Assembly: GCA_016081115.2 (NCBI GenBank)
Contig: CM071924.1
Span: forward strand, 95,556,616-95,620,615
DNA length: 64,000 nucleotides
Source: Rehmannia glutinosa
Lineage: Eukaryota > Streptophyta > Magnoliopsida > Lamiales > Orobanchaceae
Reading direction: 5' to 3'
Program-made: the position numbers and the translations under genes
The notes under the pieces: model-generated
Told to the model about the DNA's origin: nothing
Database searches by the model: none
What the model saw: the letters and a program-made list of their open reading frames with translations, nothing else
Part shown: in pieces, positions 23,056 through 34,915 of the stretch
Position numbering within the stretch: position 1 is the first letter of the stretch
Layout: every line of letters starts with the position of its first letter

Positions 23056-24283
23056 CTAGAATTGGAAAAAACTTGGGTACTTGACACGAATCTCCTCTTC
23101 ACACTTTAAAGTAGCTTCCTTTCTGCCAAGACTTCTCCACTGCACTTTGATTAGAGCAATATCTTTATTTCTCAAATGGTGAATCTTAAGTTCCAAAATA
23201 GCATATGTTGCTTCCTCGTAAGTTAAGTTATTGTTGATTGTTAGATCCTTATAATTCATGATTTAACTTGGATCGTGAACGTACTTTCTTAGCATAGAGA
23301 CGTGAAAAATATTGTGCACACTTGATAGACTCGGTGGTAATGCTAGTTGATAAGCTAAATCTCCAACTCGTGTAAGGATTTCAAATGGTCCGATATATCT
23401 CGATTTCAACTTTCCTTTTCGCCAAATCGAATAACACCTTTAATAGAGCTACTTTGTAAATATTTTTTCTCTTTCATCAAATCGTATATGTTTTCTCCGT
23501 CTATCAAAGATATGACTTTTGTCTATCTTGAGCCATCTTAATTCGATCTTGTATCATAGTTATCTTCTCAACAGTTTGTCGAATTAATTCGGGCCCCAAA
23601 ATATTTCTTCACCAACTTCGTTCCAATATAATGGTAATCTACATTTTCTTCCGTACAACGCCTCGTATGAACTCATCCCAATAGTCGTTTGATAATGTTG
23701 TTATAAGCGAATTCCACCAAAGGTAATAATGTTTCCCAATTACTTCCTAAGTCGAGCACACATGCTTTCAATATATCTTCCAATATTTGTATAGTCCTTT
23801 CAGATCGCCCATCTGCTTTGCGGATGATAAGCCGTACTAAAGTTTAGCTTTGTTCCCAAAGCACTTTGTAGACTTTTCCAAAGCTTAGAAGTAAAACGCG
23901 TATCTTTGTGCGAAACAATTGGCACATGAACTCCATGAAGTCTCACTATCTTCTCAATATAAATTTATGCATATCGCTCCATATCGAACGTCATCTTAAC
24001 GGGTAAGAAATGAGCGACTTTGTTAATCGATCTATTACAACCCAAACATCCTTATTTTTCTTGGTGATGGTGGATACCCTACCACAAAATCCATAGTTAT
24101 GTGCTTCCATTTCCATTCTGGAATATCAATTGGTTTGAGTAAACCAGATGGTCTTTGGTGTTCGGCTTTAACTTGCTGACAAGTCAAACATTTTTCCACA
24201 AAAGTTTCAATATTTCTTTTCATACTTAGCCACCAAAATAACTCTCTTATCAACTGTTCTTGCTCCGTGAGCAAACAAGTCAC
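23056..24283 (-). pseudogene. Ty3/gypsy integrase remnant
   Basis: Degenerate coding region with no single frame. From its start: a zinc-binding end with the CLTCQQVKAEHQRPSGLL stretch and TMDFVVGYP (24035-24283). The integrase core follows, recognisable on the minus strand near 23660-23850 as FSTAYHPQSDGQ and SPYEALYG-type text. The C-terminal part has GPFEILTRVGDLAYQLALPP and HNIFHVSMLRKYV (near 23280-23410). The tail is LGRKEATLKCEEEIRVKYP (23056-23259). The order fits gypsy integrase running to the polypurine tract. Several stops and frame breaks make it non-functional. Confidence 0.8.
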
Positions 24284-24299
24284 TCACCCTTGGTCTCAC

Positions 24300-24850
24300 A
24301 GTTTAAATCGTAGTTAGGGTAATTACTTTATGTTCAATACAACCAAACTCTTAAATAAGGAAACCTTACATGTTCAAAACGTAATTTACAGAAATCCTAA
24401 GTTCAAATCTCATTAGGAAAAATCCATCTCAAATCCAAATTTATTTCTGTATTCAATACATTAATCGTTAGTTGGAGAACTTTTCATCAGATAACTAACC
24501 TTATTGGTTGTCAACTCACAACTACAATAATCAAATCTTATTGAGAAAACCTTATATTTCAATATGCCTAAATACTCAAACTGTAATTAGGAAAAACCAT
24601 TCACTCAAATACACGGGATAACCCTATATTCAAATAACTCAAATCCTTTAGGGGAAAATCTTACATTCAATGACTCAAATCTTATAGGGAAAATCTTGTG
24701 TTCAATATCTCATACCTCATAGGAAAAATGGTATATTCAATAACTCAAACCTTATAGAGTAAAACCATATACTCAAACATTAATCAAGAAAAACACTATA
24801 ATCGTAGTTCAACTATAACTGGGTAAACCTTATCACCTTCATTTGAGAAT
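24300..24850. repeat. Degenerate tandem repeat inside the gypsy remnant
   Basis: Units of about 30-40 bp built around TCAATAACTCAAACC and TTATAGGGAAAAT recur with variation (clearest 24600-24790). They replace the part of the element that should carry reverse transcriptase and RNase H. Nothing is encoded. Confidence 0.6.
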
Positions 24851-25953
24851 AAGCATATAATTTGAGAATAAGCATATAGACAAGATGTCGACCAACTCAA
24901 AGAATAACAATCTAATTTACGAGAAACACATAAATCATTATAAGCTTTGGCGGCAAGCTTATATCACTTGTCTGCTTAACTTGGATTGTAGTAAAGTCCT
25001 TTCTAGGCCTCCATCAAAACAAACCTGCTCGAACCCCGTATCATAGGGTTAGTAAAAATTTAATCAAATTCATTGTACAACTAAAATTAAGAGATTATCC
25101 TTTTGCATCTATCAACTTAATAGTTCCCATATGTTTCTCATAATCCAAATCAAAACATGTAATCCTAAAGAAAAAAAAATCTTATTAATAATAACAATTC
25201 TCGAATAACCGGGGTTCACGCTTAAAAAAAAATAAAAGTCAACAACCAAAAGTGAACTAACAATAAGGATTAGAAAACTAACGTAAAGCTAATGATGATT
25301 AGCCAATCATCTCTAACTATAGATAATATGTCTCACTCCTCATCTCTATCAATGATAATGGGTCTATTAATCAATCCATAAAGTTTACAAGACACTAAGT
25401 CTTCTAAAACTTCGAATCTTTTTCTCAAGTTTCGCTTCTTGGTTTTTTTTTTCTACTCCCTCAAGTATCCTCAAAATATTGGCATGAGCACCAGCACGGT
25501 AGCACCATCACCTCAAAGTTGCTGGTAACTTCTATAAACCTCAATAGCACACTCTCGTTAACATAAGGTCTCACAAATCATTTTCCTAATAATCCAAATC
25601 AAATAAGTATTGGTCATCTAGGTTCATGTAATTAAGCTCATACGATTTATCATAAATTTTTTTTAATATAAAATATCGTAATAGATGTACTTGTCATGAA
25701 TTTTTTTTAATACAATAGTGCTTTTATTTTAAAAAGAATGATGACAAGAATTGATAAATGTACTTCTAAAACATGATAATATAAAATGATACTTCATAAA
25801 TAAATGGAATAACATGACATAATAAATTGCATACCTGAGAAACGGGCGAGATATGATGAAGGTGGATGTTACTAGACTATTTTCTTTTAAAATTTAAAAA
25901 GAAACCTTTGTTTTTTCAAGTCTACGTAACCGTAAACCTGGCTCGATACCACT
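24851..25953. other. Gypsy internal non-coding region with primer-binding site
   Basis: No gag or protease text is recognised. The last 15 bases before the LTR (25938-25953) hold the complement of TGGTATCGAGCC, the priming site for minus-strand synthesis. AT-rich with short open stretches only. Confidence 0.55.
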
Positions 25954-26534
25954 TGTAACGACCAGATTTTATGAAATTAAAGTATTATAAACTATTATTA
26001 AGAAAATATGAATTTATAAATTAAAGTGATGCCAATAATTATCAAAACGTTGATTTAGAATTTTTAATTCTTAAAGAAAATATATAACGTTAATAATAAT
26101 AAGAATTATTATTATTATTATTACAATTCTTCCAAATTAAATATCCAAAATTTATTCCAAGCACAACCGGAAAAAAATAATTAAAAACATAATTCCAAAT
26201 TTTAGTCCGATCATAATTATTTAAAATATAAATATATCATGATTTATTCCACCATCCACAACATCATATCTTGAGTTGGATTCTCAACCTGAAAGTCATG
26301 ATAATAATAGGGGTGAGCTTCATCTCGCTCAATAGGGACATATCTGTCAATATTTAATATAACATGAAAAGCATTCACATAATTACAATAGTAAATTCAT
26401 TAATTTCCTCTTTTTCCTCTGGCTGGGCGATTCGCATATAGCATTGCGGGTACACCCCAAAGATACATTTGATCTCGGACCCTTTTCATGGCCCCTAGCT
26501 TATATGAATTTATTTTCTCTTGTGAGATATTCTT
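25954..26534 (-). repeat. Gypsy 5' LTR, part 1
   Basis: Matches the left LTR from its start to about position 22530. The break with the left LTR comes where the copia element begins. The remainder of this LTR resumes at 39218. Confidence 0.85.
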
Positions 26535-26732
26535 TGTTAAGGAATGAAGAGGCAATCCCATTAAATCTGGGATTTCATTGTTTATAGACAGCAATATATC
26601 TCTTAATTGATATTCTTTTGTATAGGAATACATATTTTATGTATGGTATATATTCTCTAGTCTAGGATCAGTTTTGTATATATATCTTGTAATGTTTTCA
26701 ATGAATGACATACAGAAATTATTCTATTCACA
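26535..26732 (+). repeat. Copia 5' LTR
   Basis: 198 bp, TG...CA. Ends with TTATTCTATTCACA directly before the priming site. Differs from the right LTR by only a few bases (for example GACAG against GCA-AG at position 26588), so the insertion is fairly recent. Confidence 0.9.
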
Positions 26733-26828
26733 TGGTACCAGAGCAATTACGATCCTAAACCTGTTTCCAGTTTTTTTTTCTCCCTTTCTTTAAAAAAAAA
26801 AAAACATTCTACCTTCTAGCCAATTCAC

Positions 26829-27062
26829 ATGGAAGAAAAGAGTGACACCAAAAACTCAACCAAGCTTGAGTCTAGCAAATTTGATAATCCAAATGATCCC
26901 CTTTACCTCCACTATTCTGATCAGCCTGGGCTTGTACTTGTCACACAGCCCCTAAATGGAGAAAATTATAGCACTTGGAGTCGTGCTATGCTCATGGCTC
27001 TTAGCATCAAGAATAAAGAAGGCTTCGTGAACGGCATCGTTGAAAAACCATCGGAGACCTCT
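26829..27062 (+). pseudogene. Copia gag, N-terminal part
   Basis: Starts at an ATG 96 bp after the primer-binding site. The text has the copia gag signature LYLHYSDQPGLVLVTQPLNG, then YSTWSRAMLMALSIKNK and FVNG. The frame runs into the inserted element at 27063 and its apparent extension to 27104 is LTR sequence. The rest of gag resumes at 34916. Confidence 0.85.
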
Positions 27063-28564
27063 CGTAAGTCCAAGCGCTACGATAATCTAGAGGGGGGTGA
27101 ATAGATTATCTCCATCTTTCGATTTCGCCCTCTTTTTCAATCGAATGCTCAAACAAAATAATAAAGGTGCGGAATGTAAACAACACACGTCGATTTAAAG
27201 AGGTTCAACCCACCTAGGGCCTAATCCTCTACCACCCTAGTATATCAGGGATGGATTTGAAAAGAAAAAGAATTTTATTAATTACCAAAATTAATACAAA
27301 TTCAACTTACAACACCTTGAAGAGCACCACACTCTTCTTCAACACCACCTTTGGAGATTACCACAATCTCCCTTTGAAGATTACCACAATCTTCCTTCAA
27401 CGGCACCTTGTGAAGATTACCACAATCTTCAACCTTGAAGAATACCAAATTCTTCAACACCTCAATAAGAAGATTACCACAATCTTCTTGCACCTATCAC
27501 CTAGATCATCCAAGTGTGTTCTTACCACAAGAACACTCACAAGGATATCTTGTGTTTGAATGATAACCAAAAATCAAGATTACAACTCAATAATGAATAA
27601 TACAATTTGAGTGCAAGGTGTAATCAAGAATAGCCTAGACCTCAAAGATGTGAAAGTGATAAGCTAGGCAATTTACAACAAGAATAATAACAATGAAGGA
27701 CCAAGTATATGCTTGAAGTGTATCTTGTTGTGTTGTATCTCAATTGTTGTATTGGTTGCTCCAAAACTTCCTCTATTTATAGGAGATGATTGATCAAGCA
27801 TAGGCTCTTGGGGATTGAAAATCTACTGAGAAAAATACAATTAAAATCAAGAATATAGCTGTTAGAAATCAATCCCACAATTTAAGGAAATGTGTTTCTT
27901 TGTCAAACGGTCATATTTTTTCTTTAATATACGGGCGACCAATCGCATTTAAATAAGAGAAATAAGAACACTTTGAAAAATTCAACAGGCGGCGTCGGTC
28001 GACATAGGCTTCGACCTAGGTCGACCCCTGCCTTAACCGGTCCCCCTAATCAAAAAAACGAAGAGGTTTTGTTCTATTTCAAAATGAAACTTGCAGTGTA
28101 CGGTCGACCATCATGCGACGGCCGACCGGGACCGATCGACGCCAGCATGGCGGCCGTCGACCTGCCTATTTTTCCTTCCGTCTCATTTTTGTTTCTAAAA
28201 ACATCTTCAGTGCACGGGTTGCCCTATAGAGGCGACCTGGTCGACCACGAGAGGCAGTAAATGTTGTCCAATTTTTGTCGAAAAATAAAACCCAAGAAAT
28301 ACTCCGAAAATTTAGTAAAAACATTTTAAACCAATCGAGAGTATTTAGACAACATTTAGGAACCTGTTATAGGAGTAAAAACCCATTGATATAAAATCAT
28401 TAAAAGTGTTGTCCATTATTATCAAAAATAAACTTGAGGAAATACTCCAGGAAAATATTAAAACCATTTTAAATCATTTAGAAGTATTTGGACAACCTTT
28501 AAAAAACATTGTTTTGGTGACAAAATAAAATCATCAAAATTAAGATAAAAACATGTATCAAACA
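27063..28564 (-). repeat. 3' LTR of the innermost element
   Basis: 1502 bp; its + strand start is CGTAAGTCC (TG changed to CG). Contains the hairpin array 27319-27536 and a CGACC-rich patch (27985-28260). Open stretches within it come from the hairpins and are not genes. Confidence 0.88.
27319..27536 (-). other. Hairpin array in LTR (seven stem-loops)
   Basis: Seven palindromes on the + strand at 27319-27337, 27353-27371, 27376-27394, 27412-27430, 27437-27455, 27469-27487 and 27516-27536. Stems are 6-8 bp (for example GGAGATT, GAAGATT, GAAGAAT, GTGTTCTT) and the loop is ACCAC or ACCAA, which is GTGGT or TTGGT in element RNA. Different stems with a fixed loop suggest RNA structure. Confidence 0.75.
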
Positions 28565-29799
28565 ATCTCCCCTTTTTGATGATTACAAACCAAAACAGTT
28601 TTTACACAAACTAAGAGAGCAATTTTAGAAATGATTTTCCGGTAAAAATATTTGACCGTTTGGAAAACCAAAATTTCCAAAAATATTAAAGCAACCAAGT
28701 AGGAGTAAATATTTTTCAATAATAAGCACAAGCTCCCCTATCAACAAGCATATCAAGAATAATGTAAAAGCAATTTTCCATAAGCTAAAAGCTTTAGCTT
28801 TTACAATTTGTTTAAGAGCTTATAAGCTCCCCCTGTCACAAAACATCATTAAACAATTATAAAAGTCCATCAAGCAACAATTGGACTAAGAACAAATCAC
28901 AACTTATGGCTTTTATGAGCCATAGCTTATAGCTTTTATGACAAGCTTTTATTAGCTTCTTTGAGCTAATGAGCCAATACATGTTTTTCTCCCCCTTTGG
29001 AATCATCAAAAAGAATGTTAGGATGGTGAAAACACCATACAATAATATCAAAGCGCGCCAAAGGGACGGTTTAATAACCGTTGAGCAATTAAAGCATAAT
29101 AATCCAAGGAAAATGGGAGAATTGAAACATAAGAGATCCATAAGCTCATTAGTAAGCTAAAAACATGATTTCAAAAAGATTTTAAGACATTTTGAAGCAA
29201 GAGAATCATGTAGAAGTTGAAAGTTTCATTGCGACATTTCAACAAACACCTTGTGTGCGTTAAAAATAGAAGAGGTTGTATATAACCTTTGTAAATGGTT
29301 CAAGCCAAAAATTTTCATATCATCAATCAACCTCATTCTAAATCTCAAAAGATCATTTGCACCATATGCAACAATTTATTCATCAAATAAGAAGCTCAAA
29401 GTAGATTCTCAAGGGTTCAACCCAATTGAGATAAGCTAAGAATGATCAAGGCATTACAAATGCCAAAAAATTAGAGCATTCATCAAGTAATAAGTCATGC
29501 TTTAAACAATACATGTACAAATGTCCCAACATATCCATCTAAGCATAAAGATCAAAGCATAAAGAGAAGCACTTTTACCATCAAATACTTCATACCAATT
29601 ATCAAACAATGCTTAAATTAGAGTATTTTTACCATCAAATACTACATCAAAATCATGATCATCCACAAGTCATTATCAACTTGCAATTTTAGCCCTTTAA
29701 GAAAACAAGCAAATATTATTAGTACAAATGAGTTTTACAAAAGTTCATCAAAAATACACGGCAACATTAATGAAAATGCTAGAAAGTAAAGGGGTGGGG
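28565..29799. other. Non-coding interior of the innermost element
   Basis: Begins with the polypurine tract (complement of AAAAGGGGAGA) next to the 3' LTR. It is AT-rich, with repeated TTATGAGC/AAGCTTTTA words near 28780-28980. Short open stretches have no recognisable family. Confidence 0.5.
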
Positions 29800-31370
29800 A
29801 CATCATTCCTCATCCGAGGAGAAGCAAGATCCGGGAATAAAATCCTTGATAAATTTCTTCAATTTGCCGATAGACTTTTGCATTTTGGAGGTCTTTTGCT
29901 CCAAAGCCTCATATCTCGTCTCATGAAAAGCCCTCATCTCATCAAATTCGGCTTGAGTATACCTCCAAAGGCGGTTGAGCACTGGTATTACCCTCCAGAT
30001 TGCTCGGTTCGCCCTCTTCCGCCAATCTTGCGGCCTCGGCGTCATCAAAGTAGTCATTAGGATCGGGGGACTCTTGACCTCTTCCTCTAGCCATTTTGGT
30101 TGGTCGGATGTCCATATTCTTGCGCATCGTGACCATTTGGGAGATATTGTCAATGTCGAAGTCATTTTGAAATACTTCCGAGTTACACTCCGATGAAGGA
30201 AGTCCCGATTGAATAAGAAGTTTACAAATCCAATTTCCCATAACTAACTTCTTATTACCTCGAGTGATGGACTCGATTAGACATTGAATAAGTATGGCAC
30301 CAAAGTTAAGTGGTTCCCTCCTAAAGAATCTTATACGTCAAAAAGTAATCCATGTTGCTAGGCATCTTTCCGACTTATCACAAATGCAATATGCAACAAT
30401 GACCGACAAAATACGATGCTCAAGTGTCATTGCCAACAAAGAGTACTTTGGCCATACTCCCAAACGTCTTCACTTCTTTCATGACACCCCCAACATTTCA
30501 TCATTCCAAGTCCCACAAGAGAAATAATCCCAACCACCTTCTCTAACACGTAAAAACCGGCAAATATCATTGGGAGTCCATCTAAAATGTCGTCCCCTTA
30601 TAAGTGAATTTACGGCTATAGACTTCTTTTCAACATCATATTCGACCCACATATGGCATAAAAGAGTTGGATAATATCATCATCATACAACACATAAAGA
30701 TGTTCCCATAAATACATCCAACCTTGCTCCTCAAAAATCCTCTAATTGTAGGATACTCATTTGTAAATGAACTAAAACGACACATTTTAGTCCGAGCAAT
30801 AGACTTTTCTCCCATTCCCGAGTCCTCATAATACCATTCCGCATATTTATTGATGAAATTAAGAACATTGTGGGAATTAGGGCTTGAGTAACAAAGGATT
30901 TTTACCTTTCGCCCAACGGCAATTTTGGAGCGAAATCGTTCCGCGTAGCTCCCGGTAGTTTGGGCCCGAGAGAGAATGGGATTTTGAACATCATCACCTT
31001 CGAGCCACGTTTCTTTGAGCGGCTCGAATATCCCTTTGTTCGGCTTCCCTCTTGCCGATTTCTTGACGAACTCTCTCCGCCCCTTCTACGGTTAGAGATG
31101 AGATTTCGACCGGTGGAATTCTTTGGGAGCCATATATGTAAGATTCTTGTGAAAATAAGAAGATTAGCAACAAGAATCGTGAAAAATGATGAAGAATTGA
31201 AGATTTTGAAGAAAGGGGATGAAAAATCGCCGCTATAAGGGTTTGGGGATTTTTGCTTCGCTTTTTGCGAAGAAGACAGAATGTTTATAAGTTGTAAAAA
31301 TGGCCTGGGCGACCGGCCGAGGTAGGGCGACGGTCGACGTGCGAGATGCACGGCCGCCCGCTTGACCATC
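29800..31370 (-). pseudogene. ORF with 'putative plant transposon protein' domain, degenerate
   Basis: Read on the minus strand from about 31370: a serine/arginine-rich leader (SNRRRGGESSSRNR, SRSKKRGSKVM), then FINKYAEWYYEDSG and GEKSIARTKM (30790-30880). GRHFRWTPNDICRFLRV follows (30550-30600), then LVMGNWICKLLIQSG (30200-30245) and an acidic C-terminus. The middle motifs match the domain found in many plant repeat proteins listed as putative plant transposon protein. Its biochemical role is unknown. At least two stops or shifts break it. It occupies the place where pol would be. Confidence 0.6.
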
Positions 31371-32379
31371 CTGTAATTTTTCTTCTTCCCGAGTTTTCCA
31401 AAACTCTATTTTTCACCCCAAAAGTTTTAAAACTTTGCAAAAGATAATTTTGGACTCTATCCAACAAATATGGATTTTGGGAAAACATATATTCGAGAAA
31501 ATCGAGACTTAACAAGTAGTGCCCTTTTTAAAGAAAATATTTGCCAAAAATCATTTAGGGGCACTTAAGGGGTCAAAATGAAATATCTTGAAAGATATGT
31601 GCATAAGCATAATATCGAGTTTAAAGAAGAATACGAGTAGACATACCTCGATAGTTTAAGAAACTTGATGACGTAATGGCCAATGAGTATGAAATATGTA
31701 TCCTACACAATTCTTAGACAACATTTGCATAGAAAATACAAGTGTAGGCAAGTAATAGGAGATATCAAAAAGAGCTTATGCTATAAGATTTCATAAGAGA
31801 TAATAAGCCACATAAGTCTAATAAAATGCTCAAGAGTTTTAGAAAATCATGCAAGGTCTCTTTTAAAAATTTTGAAACTCATAAATATATAAGAGACCTA
31901 TATTAAAAATAAATACTTGAAGACTCATTTTTGCAATTAAGACACAATTAAAAACATGCATAGAATTAAAAAAAATGCATATATGAATGGGGAGATACGG
32001 TTTACCAATTTCGCCGTTTCCATGGGTTGTGTCGTTCCCATTGTTGATGGTATCTTCCTTTGAGAAGTCACTTTGTTGATGATGACTTCCTTGATTACTC
32101 CATTTCCAAGGTTTGTTACCTTCCGTTGTTGATGATCTCTTCTTCTTTGAAAATCATCTTGATGATGTCTTTGCCGTTTCAAGGGCTATGTTCTTCCCAA
32201 TTTTGATTATATCCTCTTCTTGGAAATTGGCTTTGTTGGGAATAGTTTTCTTTCTTTTTGATCAAATGACACGGTCATTTGATATCTTCGCGGTATGAAT
32301 TTTCTTCGACCATTATTTCACGGTACCTAATATGACATTATTTTGTGGTACCCTCATGTGTTTGGGTCCTTTGGGATTA
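31371..32379. other. Degenerate spacer between the two ORFs of the innermost element
   Basis: Contains repeated GATGAT/CTTC words and imperfect tandem phrases (31990-32260), including TGATGATG and TTGATGATCTC. On the minus strand this reads as low-complexity basic text downstream of the gag zinc knuckle. No pol motif is found. Confidence 0.5.
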
Positions 32380-33401
32380 GTCTTGAGACTTTTAGGTCTC
32401 CAACAATAATTAGAGCTATTTCTAGCTCGACAAAAATTAGCCGTATGACCCTTTTTACCGCAATAGAAACATGTAATAATTCTAGGAGCATAATGACCAA
32501 CATGCTTTAGAGACTTGATTCTTTTTCATGTGATTGACACTTTTAGTCTTATGATCAAGTTCTAATTTCAACAATCAACAATCTTGGTTATTTTATCGGT
32601 ACTCAAGTTAGATTTAGATAAATCATTTTTCATGCAATCAATATTCTCAACAAGAGTACTATTTTCTTTTTCAAGGTTTTTAACCTTGTCAAGAGTGGTG
32701 GTGTGAGCACATGATAGTGATTCATAGGAAGTAAATAAACTATCCTTATCATTTTTCAAAATATTGAATTCCTTTTTCAAGTTTTTGTATCTAACAAGTA
32801 AGCTTTGGAATCCATTTTGAAGTTCATCATAATCATTTTGTAAATCACTATAATCATTTTGAATGACAATATCATAGGAATTAGAGGGTTTAAGACATAC
32901 CTCGTTTTCTTCATTTATGCCCATAAAACAATATTCAACTTCTTCATAGTTGGAAGTTGTAGGAGGCTTGTTCCTTAGATTTGAGCTTGTATGACCTTGA
33001 GAAGTAGATGCTTTTGTTTGACTCCTTTCATTTGCAAATACTCCATAGATGGCTTCTAATTTTTGCCATACTTCATGTGCCGACTTTATTCCTACAATAT
33101 GTTCATATTCTAAATTAGTAAATGAACAATACAAAATATTTAAAGCTTTACCGTTTAAGGAGATGATTTTCTTCTCTTCATCATTGAGCTTTTTGAAGCC
33201 TTTTGAGGTGTGTGGTGTATCTTTCGTCGGAATGGATTCTCCATTAATGACGGTGTTCCAAATGTCGAACCCGCAACCTTGTAGATAGCATTCCATTCTT
33301 TCTTTCCAAAAATTAAAATTTTTGGAATCAAATAGTGGTGGCTTGGTGGTGGAGGTCGGATAGATGAGCTTCGTTAAGAGCCGACGATCGTTTCTCTTCA
33401 C
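32380..33401 (-). pseudogene. Copia-type gag of the innermost element
   Basis: Begins 47 bp inside the right LTR with an ATG at 33401 (minus). The first 120 residues carry the gag N-terminus (PPLFDSKNFNFWKERMECYL, then LNGKALNILYCSF and SAHEVWQKLEAIYG). The following UBN2-type region is missing: the text jumps from IYG to a short QTKASTSQGH linker. A coiled-coil-like stretch follows (LQNDYDELQNGFQSLLVRY, then LEKENSTLVENIDC), with a stop near 32568. Downstream, in another frame, is a CCHC zinc knuckle CFYCGKKGHTANFC (about 32410-32470). The protein would bind and package RNA; here it is shortened and broken. Confidence 0.8.
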
Positions 33402-33448
33402 TCACGATGTGAAACGAGCTTGCCAAAGAGTTTGGCTTTGATACCACT

Positions 33449-34915
33449 TGTAAGTCCAAGCGCTACGATAATGTCCCCAGAGGGGTGAATAGATTATCTC
33501 CATCTTTTCGATTTCGCCCTCTTTTTCAATCGAATGCTCAAACAAAATAATAAAGGTGCGGAATGTAAACAACACACGTCGATTTAAAGAGGTTCAACCC
33601 ACCTAGGGCCTAATCCTCTACCACCCCAAGATATCCAGGGATGGATTTCGAAAAGAAAAAGAATTTTATTAATAACCAAAATTAATACAAATTCAACTTA
33701 CAACACCTCAAGAGCAGCACCACACTCTTCTTCAACACCACCTTTGGAGATTACCACAATCTCCCTTTGAAGATTACCACAATCTTCCTTCAACGGCACC
33801 TTGTGAAGATTACCACAATCTTCAACCTTGAAGAATACCAAATTCTTCAACACCTCAATAAGATTACCACAATCTTCTTGCACCTATCACCTAGATCATC
33901 CAAGTGTGTTCTTACCACAAGAACACTCACAAGGATATCTTGTGTTTGAATGATAACCAAAAATCAAGATTACAACTCAATAATGAATAATACAATTTGA
34001 GTGCAAGGTGTAATCAAGAATAGCCTAGACCTCAAAGATGTGAAAGTGATAAGCTAGGCAATTTACAACAAGAATAATAACAATGAAAGACCAAGTATAT
34101 GCTTGAAGTGTATCTTGTTGTGTTGTATCTCAATTGTTGTGTTGGTTGCTCCAAAACTTCCTCTATTTATAGGAGATGATTGATCAAGCATAAGCTCCTC
34201 TTGGGGATTGAAAATCTACAGAAAAATACAATTAAAATCAAGAATATAGCTGTTAGAAATCAATCCCACAATTTAAGGAAATGTGTTGTCAAACGGTCAT
34301 ATTTTTTTTGTCAATACACAGGCGACCGGCCGCACGAAATAAGAGAAATAAGAACACTTTGAAAAATTCAACAGGGCGACCGGCCGACATAGCCGACCGG
34401 CCGACTGCCTCAACCTGGTCCCCCTAATAAAAAACGAAGAGGTTTTGTTTGTTTCAAAATGAAACTTGCAGTCTGGTCGACCACTCGGGCGACGGCCGAC
34501 GCCTGTGGCGACCTGGCCGACCGCCTATTTTTCCTTCCGTCTCATTTTTCTGTTTCTAAAAACATCTTCAGTGTACGGGTTGCCCTACAAGGCGAGGTAG
34601 ACCACGAGACGTAAATGTTGTCCAATTTTTGTCGAAAATAAAATCCAAGAAATACTCCAAAAATTTAGTAAAAATATTTTAAACCAATCGAGAGTATTTA
34701 GACAACATTTAGGAACCTGTTATAGGAGTAAAAACCCATTGATATAAAATCATTAAAAGTGTTGTCCATTATTATCAAAAATAAACTTGAGGAAATACTC
34801 GGAAAATATTAAAACCATTTTAAATCATTTAGGAGTATTTGGACAACCTTTAAAAAACATTGTTTTGGTGACAAAATAAAATCATCAAAATTAAGATAAA
34901 AACATGTATCAAACA
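33449..34915 (-). repeat. 5' LTR of the innermost element
   Basis: 1467 bp; + strand start TGTAAGTCC, end ATCAAACA. Very similar to 27063-28564, with small indels in the CGACC-rich part (34375-34610). Contains the same hairpin array at about 33711-33926. Preceded by the priming site at 33434-33448. Confidence 0.88.

Larger units (their letters stand above)
27063..34915 (-). mobile_element. Non-autonomous LTR retrotransposon inside copia gag (innermost)
   Basis: LTRs 27063-28564 (1502 bp) and 33449-34915 (1467 bp) in minus orientation start TGTTTGATACATG and end GGACTTACA. ACCTCT flanks it (27057-27062, 34916-34921). The priming site beside the right LTR reads TGGTATCAAAGCC on the minus strand. 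The purine tract beside the left LTR reads AAAAGGGGAGA. Inside, in transcription order, are a copia-like gag with a zinc knuckle, a degenerate spacer and an ORF like the 'putative plant transposon protein' domain. No protease, integrase or reverse transcriptase is visible, so it must borrow enzymes. Confidence 0.88.

Noticed and set aside
27319..27536. Regularly spaced short repeats resembling a CRISPR array
   Set aside because: The units are palindromic hairpins inside an LTR, spacers are irregular and short, and the genome is a plant.
27251..27559. Open frames on both strands across the LTR, giving repetitive protein text
   Set aside because: They are produced by the hairpin array read in frame, recur in the other LTR copies and have no start context or family.
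27973..28260. 95-codon ORF in the CGACC-rich patch
   Set aside because: It lies wholly inside an LTR, and the matching region of the sister LTR has a different frame.
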